Part shown: one piece after another, positions 15,951 through 23,714 of the stretch | How positions within the stretch are numbered: the first letter of the stretch is position 1 | How the letters are laid out: each line of letters opens with the position of its first letter | NCBI GenBank assembly: GCA_052033915.1 | Contig: JBPOJF010000018.1 | Location: 1-63,781, forward strand | DNA length: 63,781 nucleotides | Source: CALMZY01 sp052033915 | Lineage (GTDB): Bacteria; Verrucomicrobiota; Kiritimatiellia; CAIQIC01; JAGNIJ01 | Direction of reading: 5' to 3' | Notes under the pieces: generated by a model | The model's input: only the letters and a program-made list of their open reading frames with translations | Told to the model about the DNA's origin: nothing | The model's database searches: none | Made by a program: the position numbers and the translations under genes

Positions 15951-18365
15951 TTAGGGAGCCGTCAGTCCCCACCGGAGCGCGGGCAGGGTTTCTTCGCGCA
16001 GGGTGTGGCTGAGGTCGAAGAGCAGGAAGCCGCCGGCGCCGAGTTTGCGCAAGGCGACGATCTGTTCAATAACCTGGTCGGCGCGGAGTTGGCTTTCGTC
16101 GGCGGTGACGCCGAGGCCGGGATAGACGCGGCCTTTCGCGCGCGGGAGTTCGAGCTGGGTGTGCGTGAGAGTGGAGAAGCGCGAGAGGTCCACGGTGTAG
16201 TTCATCGGACAGACGAAGTCCACGGTCTCTTCCTTCAGCCACGCGGCCCAGTCCTGGCCCATGCTGTCGGCGCACGAGGGATAATGTCCCCAGACGGCGG
16301 CGGATAGTTTGATGTCCGGATTGAGGGCGCGGAGCTGGTTGCGCGCCGCGCGGACGAATTCGCTGATGCGGCCGGCGCGCCAGCGCCGGAATTCCTTGAG
16401 GTGCTTGCCGCCGGTCTGCGCGCTCTTCGGCCAGCCGCTGACGCTCGAGCCGCGCCAGTCCTCGAACGCGGCGCGGCACGAGGGGCAATAGCAGGCTTCG
16501 CCGCTGGGGAAGCGAACGTAATCCAGATGAATCCCTTCGACGGGATAGCGGGTCGCCGCTTCCTTGATCGCGGCCAGCTCCAGCGCGATGTTCTTCGGAT
16601 GCGACGGGCAGAGCCAGTTCAGCGTCTTCCCGCCGGCGGTGACCTGCAGGCGGCCCTGCTGTTTCATCCGCTCGATGAAATTCTGGGGCGCGCCGCTGAG
16701 GTTCCAGCAGATCTTCCAGACGTGCACCTGGAGGCCGGCGGCGTGCGCGGCGTCCACGCATTGCGCCATTTGATCGCCGTAACGTTGAAGGGTGTAGGAG
16801 CGGGGGAGAACCGTGCTCGGGTAATGGGCGATGCCGCCCCAGAGCATGTTGGGGAAGATGGCGTTGATGCCGTGCGCGGCGAGGATCTTGCACGTCTTGT
16901 CCCAGTCGCCCGGGAACCAGCCGGTGCCGTCGTGATCCCAAACGCCGCGGAACTCCTTCGGCTTCGAGTGCTGAATCCGGCCGTACGCCTCGACCAGGCT
17001 GTTCCGCAGATCGGCGCAGCGGGCGATCGTTTCCCTGTACTTGCCCTGCTCGTACAAACCGGCCACGTCCCGGTGCAGAGCATCCGCCCGCGCCAGCAGT
17101 TTCCGCACCTTGTCCGGCTCGGCCGCCTTGTCGGCGTGCGCGCCGATCGAGCGCGTGCTTTCCGCGAAACTGCGGAACGAGTCGATCTTGCCGACGCGGT
17201 TCAGGCTCGCGCGCGCGGCGGCCTGCCAGACCATGGGTTCGTACCGGCCGAGCAGGCCCAGGAGCAGGCTGTGCTTCTGCAGGGCGTCGTCATCGAGCAG
17301 GACATGGGTCATCCACAGGCCGCTGTCGGACGCGATCCAGGCGGGCTCGGGGGCGCACCGCCCGCGCGCGTCCTGCCACCACGCGATCACGCGCGCGGAG
17401 CGGTCCGCGGGGAATGCGGGCATGAGGTTGTACGATTCCTGGAAAATCTGTTTCGGGACGTTCCATTCGTCCGGGTCGACAAACTCGAACGAACTCCACT
17501 GGCCGGGCAGTTCGGAACGCTTGTACGATTCGAGGCGTACGCGCATCAGGTCCGCCAGCCCGACGTCCGAGGCGTAGAACACGATCAGCTTGCCGCCCTG
17601 CTGGACGAACCGTTTCAGCGCGGCGAGTTCGGCCGGCGAGGGGTGCGGGTTGTAGCCGAGGATCGCGACGCGCGCCGCGCCGAGCGCGCCCGAGGCGACT
17701 TCGTCGTCCGTGACGACGCCGTGCGGGATGTTGAGGTTCCGGAGCCAGCGGCTGAGGCGCTGGTTGACCTTTGCGGCGAAGCTCCGCTCGGCCGGGCTCG
17801 GGCTGGACGAGGTGTTCTTGACGAGCAGGATCGAGTCGCGGCGCGCCTCGATGGAGAACACCGTGACGGTGGTGTCGGCGGGAATACCGCGCCACGCGGA
17901 CAGCCGGACCCGCTCGATCCGGTTCCACCCGGCGGGTTTGCCCTCGGTCGTGAAGTCGCCCTTCAGCGCGAGAATCCGCTGGCGGCCCGGCTCGGGGAGC
18001 GAGCCGCTCCAGACGTACCAGCCGTCGCCGCTCTTGAGGTACAGGTTCAGTGAGCGAAACGCTTCCGGGCGGTCGCAGGCCAGGTCGAGTGCGATGCTCG
18101 AACAGCGGGAGAGGTCCAGCGACACGGCCTTGTCCCAGTACACCCGCTGGAGGTTCTTCGAGAAGGGGCAGGGGAACGTCAGGCCCGGCGCGCCCGCGGA
18201 GCCGACGATGACTTTCGGGGAGGCGGGCGATGCCTGCCACGCGCGCGCGGCCGCGGTTTCATTGGGATAGGCGAAGGAATCGAAAACCACGATCTCGGCG
18301 GCCGCGCAGGCGAAGGCGCCGGCGAGGGTGAGCGCCAGGAGAAGAATGAGAGGCGTTCTGATCAT
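15951..18365 (-). CDS. Secreted GHL10-type (family 10-like) glycoside hydrolase
   Basis: 804 residues from the ATG at 18365, which starts a signal peptide (MIRTPLILLLALTLAGAFAC). Residues ~25-215 form a beta-sandwich-like, probably carbohydrate-binding region (LDLSRCSSIALDLACDRPEA). Residues ~230-370 resemble a glutamine-amidotransferase-like fold (VAILGYNPHPSPAELAALKR, QQGGKLIVFYASDVGLADLM). From ~465 the GHL10 barrel follows: EFRGVWDHDGTGWFPGDWDK, HGINAIFPNMLWGG, GLQVHVWKICWN, YPVEGIHLDYVRFPSGEACY and DFVCPMNYTVDLSRF. A CYCPSC motif may bind metal. GHL10 enzymes act on glycans of the envelope or environment; the substrate is unknown. No clear Shine-Dalgarno is visible. Confidence 0.85.
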   Translation of the reverse strand: MIRTPLILLLALTLAGAFACAAAEIVVFDSFAYPNETAAARAWQASPASPKVIVGSAGAPGLTFPCPFSKNLQRVYWDKAVSLDLSRCSSIALDLACDRPEAFRSLNLYLKSGDGWYVWSGSLPEPGRQRILALKGDFTTEGKPAGWNRIERVRLSAWRGIPADTTVTVFSIEARRDSILLVKNTSSSPSPAERSFAAKVNQRLSRWLRNLNIPHGVVTDDEVASGALGAARVAILGYNPHPSPAELAALKRFVQQGGKLIVFYASDVGLADLMRVRLESYKRSELPGQWSSFEFVDPDEWNVPKQIFQESYNLMPAFPADRSARVIAWWQDARGRCAPEPAWIASDSGLWMTHVLLDDDALQKHSLLLGLLGRYEPMVWQAAARASLNRVGKIDSFRSFAESTRSIGAHADKAAEPDKVRKLLARADALHRDVAGLYEQGKYRETIARCADLRNSLVEAYGRIQHSKPKEFRGVWDHDGTGWFPGDWDKTCKILAAHGINAIFPNMLWGGIAHYPSTVLPRSYTLQRYGDQMAQCVDAAHAAGLQVHVWKICWNLSGAPQNFIERMKQQGRLQVTAGGKTLNWLCPSHPKNIALELAAIKEAATRYPVEGIHLDYVRFPSGEACYCPSCRAAFEDWRGSSVSGWPKSAQTGGKHLKEFRRWRAGRISEFVRAARNQLRALNPDIKLSAAVWGHYPSCADSMGQDWAAWLKEETVDFVCPMNYTVDLSRFSTLTHTQLELPRAKGRVYPGLGVTADESQLRADQVIEQIVALRKLGAGGFLLFDLSHTLREETLPALRWGLTAP

Positions 18366-18579
18366 CGTACCGAGGACTGTAAGCGGAGCGGGAGGAGGGT
18401 CAAGCTGTTTTGGGGGATGAAGGTCGCCGCACGCTCGGCGACGCGGGTCGGTTGTTGCGGCTGACCGAACCCGTTTCCGGACGGGCTTCTTGCACGCCTT
18501 GACAGCGGTTACATGCCTGTGCCATCTTGTCCGTGACCTTCCCGTTTTGTGTGTAGGTTGAAACGAAAGGAGGGGCAAC

Positions 18580-19095
18580 GTGGCGAATATTATTTTCCGC
18601 TGCAGCAGTTGTAACACCAAGTTGTCCGCTGAGCTGGACGAAGCCGGCTGCGAGTTCGAATGTCCCCAATGTCAGCAGAGCCAGGTTGTTCCTGCGGCCC
18701 AATCCAAGGGCGCCGGTGACGCCACGAAGAAACCGGCTCCCGCAGCGGCCACCTCCCCAGGATATCCGGTCATTCAAATCCCGAAGAGCAAGGTCATAAT
18801 GCCCGGCAATCCGCCGAAGGGGGAATACGAGGAGAATCTGAAGCCGATCGGCGGGACGGGCGTCGGCCTGTTCGCCGTGGCCCTGGGCGCGGCGGGCCTG
18901 CTCCTGTGCGGTGTTTCGGTGACGTGGATGTTGGTCTCGAAATGGTGGGAGCGGCCGGACGAGTGGCCGATGGCGCTGATGGTGTTCATCGCCTCCTTCC
19001 TGATGGGCCTGATGGGCCTCGTGATCGCCCAACTCTCGCGCCTCGTGGTCAAACTGGCCGATCGTGTTTCACAATTGGGCATGGACGAGGAATAG
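18580..19095 (+). CDS. Zinc-ribbon membrane protein, hypothetical
   Basis: 171 residues from a GTG at 18580, behind a strong AAAGGAGGGGCAAC. The N-terminus is a zinc ribbon with two Cys pairs (FRCSSCNTKLSAELDEAG, then CEFECPQCQQ). A disordered Ala/Pro/Lys linker follows, and then two membrane helices (GVGLFAVALGAAGLLLCGVS and ALMVFIASFLMGLMGLVIAQ). Small zinc-ribbon membrane proteins of this design are common in PVC bacteria and lack an assigned role. It stands divergent from the glycosidase gene. Confidence 0.78.
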   Translation: MANIIFRCSSCNTKLSAELDEAGCEFECPQCQQSQVVPAAQSKGAGDATKKPAPAAATSPGYPVIQIPKSKVIMPGNPPKGEYEENLKPIGGTGVGLFAVALGAAGLLLCGVSVTWMLVSKWWERPDEWPMALMVFIASFLMGLMGLVIAQLSRLVVKLADRVSQLGMDEE

Positions 19096-19257
19096 CCCGG
19101 ATATTGCGCGAGGGCTCCCGCAATTCCCGGCAGATCGGCCCGAACGGCAGGTAGCCGGGGCATCTCGAAAATCTTCCGACGCGTGAAGACCGGCGCGCGG
19201 CGGTTCAAGATATCATTCCGTGTTGAAACCGGTCTTGCGAACGCGTATTTTCGCACC

Positions 19258-20091
19258 ATGTTTCCGCGATGTAAGAGGTTCTTGAGCGTTTGCGCGACTG
19301 CGTGGTTCCTGTCCGCCCTCGCGCTGAACGCGGCGGAACGGCCGAACCCCGTCGGCATCCCGGTCGGCGAGACGCTCCGTTACGACATCCTCTGGGGGTT
19401 TATTCCGGTCGGCCACAGCGAGATCACGAGCTCGTGGGTGGAGGAGGACGGCCGGCCGTTCATCAACCTCCGGTTCACGGCGCGGAGCAACCGGTTCGTC
19501 GAGAAGATTTATCCCGTCAACGACCGCGTCGACTGCTTTGTCGATCCGCAGACCCTGCTTCCGGCGCGGCTGGTGAAAAAGACCAGCGAGGGCCGTTTCC
19601 TGTGCGACGACACCCTGACTTTTGACCGTGATTCAAGCACGGCTTTCTGGGAGGACCGGCAGAACCGTACGAATTGCGAGTACGTAGTCGCACAGGACAC
19701 AAGGGACTTCTACTCGCTGATGTACATCATGCGCAATCAGGCCCTGCGCTGCGGGGAGCAACAGTGTTTCTCGATTGCGAACGACGATCGGATTCATGAC
19801 ATCAGCGTACACATGGGCAGGGAGGAGAAGGTGGAATTGCCCGATGGGTGCGAGGTCGCGGCCCTCCGGTTGAGTGTGGAGCAGGCCAGGGAAGGCCTGT
19901 TCGTCCGGAAAGTGCCGGGGACGGTCTGGGTGTCGCGCGAAGATCCGCGCGTGATTCTGAAGATGCTCGTGCGCGTGCCGGTGGGAAGCGTCCGCGTGGT
20001 GCTGGCGGGGCGGGAGGAAGCGCCTGCGGCATCCGTCGTGGAGAGAGCCGTCGCGCCGCGGAAAGTGGAAATCGCCAAAGGAGTTTTATGA
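19258..20091 (+). CDS. Secreted DUF3108-domain protein
   Basis: 277 residues from the ATG at 19258, which begins a signal peptide (MFPRCKRFLSVCATAWFLSA...NAAE). The mature domain opens GIPVGETLRYDILWGFIPVG, the characteristic DUF3108 start. It continues RFTARSNRFVEKIYPVNDRV, PARLVKKTSEGRF and VWVSREDPRVILKMLVRVPV. DUF3108 proteins are periplasmic beta-rich proteins of unknown role with a lipocalin/LolA-like fold. The stop codon overlaps the start of the LolA-like gene (ATGA, 20088..20091), so the two are translationally coupled and probably work together in the periplasm. Confidence 0.85.
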   Translation: MFPRCKRFLSVCATAWFLSALALNAAERPNPVGIPVGETLRYDILWGFIPVGHSEITSSWVEEDGRPFINLRFTARSNRFVEKIYPVNDRVDCFVDPQTLLPARLVKKTSEGRFLCDDTLTFDRDSSTAFWEDRQNRTNCEYVVAQDTRDFYSLMYIMRNQALRCGEQQCFSIANDDRIHDISVHMGREEKVELPDGCEVAALRLSVEQAREGLFVRKVPGTVWVSREDPRVILKMLVRVPVGSVRVVLAGREEAPAASVVERAVAPRKVEIAKGVL

Positions 20092-20837
20092 TCAGGTTTT
20101 TCTGTCTGCTGTTTGCCGCCTGCCTGCTTTGCGGGAGCGCCCGGGGCGAAACGCTGGCTGAGCGGATTCTCGCCGGTTACGATTCCGTTCGGAGCGTGAG
20201 TTGTGAAGTCCGGAAGGACAGCGAAGCCGGCGGCCGCGCCATGCGGATGCTCAGCCGCGTCTACTATGAGAAGCCGGACCGCCTGCACGTGGATCAGCCC
20301 GCGCCCATTCCGCGCCGGATCGTGGCGGACGGCGCAACTTTCTACAGTTACATCGAAGGCGATCCCAAGGGGTTCTCCCGGCCGATCGCGAAACTGAACG
20401 AGGACATGCAGATCAACCTGCGCAAGGTTCCGGGCACGGCGATGGATCATCTCCTCAAGCTGAAGGGCGTTGCCGAGACCAACCTGCCCCCGACGGAGGA
20501 GTTCGCGGAACGGAAGGGTTACGACACCGGCAAGCTGTTCGTGGTCCTTTCGACCGATGCGACCGGCCGCCTGGCTCGAATTGAGTTCTTCTCATCTCCC
20601 GCGATGGAGGAAACCAACCTGCGATGCGACTACAGCGATTTCCGGCAGGTGGACGGCGGCGCCTGGATTCCATGCCTGCACAAGGCGGTCCTGCGGCTTG
20701 GGGGCGTTGAATCGAGGGAGACCACCCGCGTGGACAACCTGGCGGTGAATCAGGCGATCCCGGCGAACTTTTTTGTGGCGGCGCCGTTTTTCAAGAACGT
20801 CGAATTTGTGGACAGCTTTGAGGAAATCTACCGATAA
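20088..20837 (+). CDS. Periplasmic LolA-like lipoprotein carrier domain protein
   Basis: 249 residues. Signal peptide MIRFFCLLFAACLLCGSARG. The following stretch fits LolA/LolB-type carriers: LAERILAGYDSVRSVSCEVR, then RVYYEKPDRLHVDQPAPIPR and VADGATFYSYIEGDPKGFSR. The later part reads RLARIEFFSSPAMEETNLRC and PANFFVAAPFFKNVEFVDSF. LolA-like proteins carry lipoproteins or lipids across the periplasm. This one could equally be one of the many paralogues with unknown cargo. AAAGGAG inside the end of the DUF3108 gene and the ATGA overlap show coupled translation. Confidence 0.75.
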   Translation: MIRFFCLLFAACLLCGSARGETLAERILAGYDSVRSVSCEVRKDSEAGGRAMRMLSRVYYEKPDRLHVDQPAPIPRRIVADGATFYSYIEGDPKGFSRPIAKLNEDMQINLRKVPGTAMDHLLKLKGVAETNLPPTEEFAERKGYDTGKLFVVLSTDATGRLARIEFFSSPAMEETNLRCDYSDFRQVDGGAWIPCLHKAVLRLGGVESRETTRVDNLAVNQAIPANFFVAAPFFKNVEFVDSFEEIYR

Positions 20838-20852
20838 ACAGTCCAAAAAAAC

Positions 20853-20880
20853 TTGCGCATTGAAAAGCAGGGAATAGAGT
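20853..20880 (+). promoter_or_regulatory. Weak promoter candidate for the tandem small secreted genes
   Basis: TTGCGC, a 16-bp spacer and TAGAGT, 24 bp before the start codon at 20905. The elements match the sigma-70 consensus only partly. An AT-rich run (CCAAAAAAAC) lies just upstream. Confidence 0.3.
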
Positions 20881-20904
20881 AACGGATAGTCAACAGGAGG
20901 TGTC

Positions 20905-21201
20905 ATGAAGAAAGTGCTGGCATGTTTGCTGGTCGTAGTGTTCCTGATGGGTAGTGTGAATGTCGCAACGGCGGCTTCACAAGGTTCGGGCCGCGGCGGG
21001 GTCATGGGGTTCATCGCGGGCTGTTGCTTTGGTGTCCGCGCGGGCGGTGCGTACAATGACGGCAAGGAGATTCACTGGCGCGAGTGGGTGACTCTGCTCC
21101 CGTACGTCAATATCCTCTTCTACATCTGGAATGGTATTGACGGGGCGAATGGAGTCTCAAGCAAGGACTACGCGACCAAGTACGGCGCGATATACTACTA
21201 A
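20905..21201 (+). CDS. Small secreted or membrane protein, copy 1 of a tandem pair
   Basis: 98 residues, preceded by CAACAGGAGGTGTC. Signal peptide MKKVLACLLVVVFLMGSVNV...A. The mature part has a glycine-rich element (GRGGVMGFIAGCCFGVRAGG), AYNDGKEIHWREW, a short hydrophobic segment (VTLLPYVNILFYIWNGIDG) and an aromatic end (YATKYGAIYY). The second copy 22 bp downstream is about 75% identical by eye. The family was not recognised. The hydrophobic stretch and Gly-rich turn recall TM2-like small membrane proteins. Confidence 0.8.
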   Translation: MKKVLACLLVVVFLMGSVNVATAASQGSGRGGVMGFIAGCCFGVRAGGAYNDGKEIHWREWVTLLPYVNILFYIWNGIDGANGVSSKDYATKYGAIYY

Positions 21202-21223
21202 CTTTTCAAGCGAAAGGATCATG

Positions 21224-21514
21224 ATGAAAAAGATTATCGTGTACATGCTCGTAGCCGCCTTCCTGATGGGCACGGTCAGCGTGGTGTCGGCGGAATCGTC
21301 GGGTCGCGGCGGGGTCATGGGTTTCATCGGCGGTTGCTGCTTCGGCGTGCGTTCCGGGGCGGCTTACAACGACGGCAAAGAGATTCACTGGCGTGAATGG
21401 ATTATGTTGGTGCCGATTGCCAATATCGTGTGCATGATCTGGAACGGCATTGACGGCATGAACGGCGTGACGACGAAGGATTATGCCGCGCAGTACGGCG
21501 CGATGTATTACTAA
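21224..21514 (+). CDS. Small secreted or membrane protein, copy 2 of a tandem pair
   Basis: 96 residues. Of two adjacent ATGs (21221 and 21224) the second fits the spacing from AAAGGA and gives the same MKK start as copy 1. Signal peptide MKKIIVYMLVAAFLMGTVSV...A, then GRGGVMGFIGGCCFGVRSGA, AYNDGKEIHWREW and WNGIDGMNGVTTKDYAAQYG, ending MYY. It is a recent-looking tandem duplicate of the preceding gene. An intrinsic terminator follows 30 bp after the stop codon. Confidence 0.8.
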   Translation: MKKIIVYMLVAAFLMGTVSVVSAESSGRGGVMGFIGGCCFGVRSGAAYNDGKEIHWREWIMLVPIANIVCMIWNGIDGMNGVTTKDYAAQYGAMYY

Positions 21515-21526
21515 CGCGCGAGTTGG

Positions 21527-22363
21527 ATGCGAATGCGAACGTGGAGGATTCCGGGCGCTCTGCCTGGAATCCTCTTTTTTGTGGCGTGGACGGTGTCCGC
21601 CGCGGCGGGTGAACTGGCGTTGGACCTTTTCGCGGAAGGGGATTGGCTGGGCTGCCGCCGCGAGTGCGGGCGGACGTTGTCGCAGGCGCCGGAGAATGAA
21701 TCGGCCCGCCTCCTCTCCGCCGTGTGCGGATTTCGCCTGACCAACGGGGTTGACCCGGCCGTTGATGTTCTCGGCGGCCTCGCCGCTTCCGCCACGTCGG
21801 CAAATGTCCGCGCGATGGCGGCGTATGAACTGGGGCGCTGCTTCTGGAGCCGGGGCGATTCCGGCAATGCCTTCCGGCTGTTTCGGCAAGCGTTCCTCGA
21901 AACCTCGTCGGAGGACCTTTTCCTGCGTGCGGGCTGTTCGCTCGATCTTCTGACCCGGGAATTTCCAACCCCGTCGCGGCGGGCAAGCCTTGAAAAAAAC
22001 GACCGTCCGCTTTTCCAATTCCTGGACACTTCGCGCGTGCTCTGGACGCCCGAGCTCATCCGCGAATGCCGGCTGCATAAGAAGCCAGACAGTGCGCTGT
22101 CGAAACCGGGGAAATGGGTTGTGGCGTTTTACCGCGAGATGGTCCGTCCGGCGATCGGCGGACGTTGTTCGCTGGAACCCAGTTGTTCGGAATATTTCAA
22201 GCAGGCCAGCGAGAAGCACGGCCTGCTGGGGCTTCCCATCCAGGCCGACCGGTTCGTTCGCGAGCCGTCGGTCGTGCAGGCGGCGGAAAGACCCGTTTCG
22301 GTTAAAGAAGGAATCCGCTATGATGATCCGCTGTCGGATCATGACTTCTGGATGAGGAAATAG
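21527..22363 (+). CDS. Secreted TPR-like protein fused to a YidD (membrane insertion efficiency factor) domain
   Basis: 278 residues. A signal peptide (MRMRTWRIPGALPGILFFVA...SAAAG) is followed by helical TPR/Sel1-like repeats at ~30-150 (GDWLGCRRECGRTLSQAPEN, AAYELGRCFWSRGDSGNAFR). A YidD-type domain comes at ~185-240: FYREMVRPAIGGRCSLEPSC, SEYFKQASEKHGLLGLPIQA and DRFVREPS. YidD is normally an 80-residue cytosolic helper of membrane protein insertion, with the core G-G-R-C-R-F-x-P-S-C-S-x-Y. Here it is fused and apparently exported, and the final H-P of the canonical domain is altered. A terminator-like hairpin lies within the signal-peptide codons. The last base of its TAG is the first of the next gene's GTG. 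Confidence 0.75.
   Translation: MRMRTWRIPGALPGILFFVAWTVSAAAGELALDLFAEGDWLGCRRECGRTLSQAPENESARLLSAVCGFRLTNGVDPAVDVLGGLAASATSANVRAMAAYELGRCFWSRGDSGNAFRLFRQAFLETSSEDLFLRAGCSLDLLTREFPTPSRRASLEKNDRPLFQFLDTSRVLWTPELIRECRLHKKPDSALSKPGKWVVAFYREMVRPAIGGRCSLEPSCSEYFKQASEKHGLLGLPIQADRFVREPSVVQAAERPVSVKEGIRYDDPLSDHDFWMRK
21544..21580 (+). terminator. Rho-independent terminator (or attenuator) after the tandem small genes
   Basis: GAGGATTCC (21544..21552) pairs with GGAATCCTC (21566..21574). The stem extends inward by G-C pairs to about 13 bp with a five-base loop, and TTTTTT follows directly. It lies 30 bp after the stop of the second small gene but inside the first codons of the YidD-fusion gene, so it would act as a terminator for the former and as an early block for the latter. 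Confidence 0.8.
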
Positions 22364-23274
22364 TGGGTACGAAAAGGCATACGAAGATAGCAGACGCGCG
22401 ACCGATCCTCTTCCTTGCGCTTTCTTGCTTTTTTTTGCGTCTGACTCTTCTCCCGGTCTTCGCGGAAGAAGCCCGGGATTCGACTCTTCACCTGGCGGTC
22501 CAACTTGCCGAGGATGGGGATCATCATGGCGCGGCGGTTGAATTTCGCCGACTTGCGCTCGCATCGTCGGATCCCAAGACGCAAGGCGCCTTTTACTGGT
22601 CTGCGGCCCACGAGTATTGGAAAAGCCAAGACCTCGATGCCCAAGACAAGATGTTGAATCAGGCCGAGGACGCATCGCCGGAACTGCGATCCGAGGCGCT
22701 GCTCCTGCGCACCGAGAGAGAGTTGTCTTTGCGCAGTTGGGAAACAGCATCTTTCTATTCGCAGTCCCTGCTGGATAGTTCGGCGGCAAACGACTTGAGG
22801 GTGTTGGCGGCCGGAAAACTGGCTGCTGCACGGCTCCGACAGAAGAATGTTCCGGCTGCGCGGGAAGCACTGGCAAAGTCGCCCGCAAGCTTGGACGAGG
22901 CAACGGCCGCGCTTGACGCCTACGCCGCAGGCCGGGACAAGAAGCCGAAGATCGGCGGCCTGCTCGGCATGATCCCCGGCTTCGGGTATTTTTATTCCGG
23001 TGAAGTGGCGAACGGCTTCCGCTCGATCATCCTGAACGGCCTGTTCCTCTACGGGATGGTGGACACGGCGGACAACGACCAGTGGGGCGCATTCGCCGTC
23101 ATCACGTTCTTCGAATTCACGTGGTATTCCGGCAGCATCTACGGCGGCATCGACGCCGCCCACCGCTACAACCGAAATCGCCTGGATTCCGCTGTGAATA
23201 CCATCAACGGCAAGGCGGGATTCGAGCCGGACTACCGGCAGTTGCCGACGCTGGTCCTGCAGTTCACGTTCTGA
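22363..23274 (+). CDS. TPR-containing protein with a C-terminal TM2-like membrane domain
   Basis: 303 residues from a GTG that overlaps the previous stop by one base. Signal or anchor segment: LFLALSCFFLRLTLLPVFAE. A TPR-like helical domain lies at ~40-185 (QLAEDGDHHGAAVEFRRLAL, QGAFYWSAAHEYWKSQDLDA, LRVLAAGKLAAARLRQKNVP). The C-terminal part holds GGLLGMIPGFGYFYSGEVAN and two or three hydrophobic segments (FRSIILNGLFLYGMV, AFAVITFFEFTWYSGSIYGG), a TM2/DUF5683-like pattern. It is probably co-translated with the YidD fusion gene. The arrangement suggests an envelope assembly or membrane insertion role (inference). Confidence 0.75.
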   Translation: MGTKRHTKIADARPILFLALSCFFLRLTLLPVFAEEARDSTLHLAVQLAEDGDHHGAAVEFRRLALASSDPKTQGAFYWSAAHEYWKSQDLDAQDKMLNQAEDASPELRSEALLLRTERELSLRSWETASFYSQSLLDSSAANDLRVLAAGKLAAARLRQKNVPAAREALAKSPASLDEATAALDAYAAGRDKKPKIGGLLGMIPGFGYFYSGEVANGFRSIILNGLFLYGMVDTADNDQWGAFAVITFFEFTWYSGSIYGGIDAAHRYNRNRLDSAVNTINGKAGFEPDYRQLPTLVLQFTF

Positions 23275-23279
23275 CGCGG

Positions 23280-23633
23280 CTATGGCGTTGGCGGCAGCGG
23301 CGGCGGTCGGGCTCTCGGACGAGATGCGCGCCGGACGTCCATGATGTTCAGGACATACACGATCAACATCGCCAGGAACGAGAGCAGTACATCCGGGACG
23401 GAGATCGCCTCGAACGACTGGCTGCTGTCCTGCGAAGCCGCCCAGTTCAACGCCGTGTTCAGATTGTGGAAGATCGGCTTGAACACATGGAAGATCAGAA
23501 CCACGGAAAAGAGGGTGAAGAGAAGCGAGTAAATCGCTCCGGAAGTCCATCGCTTCTGCAGGAATTGGCCCGCGCCGGGGTAGACGAAGGCGGAAAGCAT
23601 CGTCGGCGTCCGGTCGTGTCTGGACTCAACCAT
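23280..23633 (-). CDS. Small membrane protein with TM2-like motif
   Basis: 117 residues. It begins with LSAFVYPGAGQFLQKRWTSG, the P-G-x-G-Q element of TM2-like proteins, and then two membrane segments (IYSLLFTLFSVVLIFHVF and DVLLSFLAMLIVYVLNIMDV). The C-terminus is Arg/Pro-rich (RASRPRARPPPLPPTP). The gene is convergent with the TPR/TM2 gene, leaving 5 bp between stops. No Shine-Dalgarno is visible; an inverted repeat begins 10 bp upstream of the start codon. The real family is uncertain. Confidence 0.65.
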   Translation of the reverse strand: MVESRHDRTPTMLSAFVYPGAGQFLQKRWTSGAIYSLLFTLFSVVLIFHVFKPIFHNLNTALNWAASQDSSQSFEAISVPDVLLSFLAMLIVYVLNIMDVRRASRPRARPPPLPPTP

Positions 23634-23643
23634 GGGGATATTT

Positions 23644-23711
23644 AACCACGAAACACACGAAAGACACGAAACAAGAAGCCCCTTGATTTTGATTGCGTGT
23701 GATTCGTGGTT
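23644..23711. repeat. Inverted repeat with ACCACGAA..TTCGTGGT ends
   Basis: The left arm AACCACGAAACACACGA (23644..23660) pairs with GCGTGTGATTCGTGGTT (23695..23711), 15 of 17 bases, across a 34-bp loop that holds AAGACACGAAACAAGAAG. The ACCACGAA-ACACACGAA wording is typical of small dispersed elements seen in many PVC genomes (from memory). It separates the small membrane gene from the 3' end of miaB. Confidence 0.6.
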
Positions 23712-23714
23712 CTC

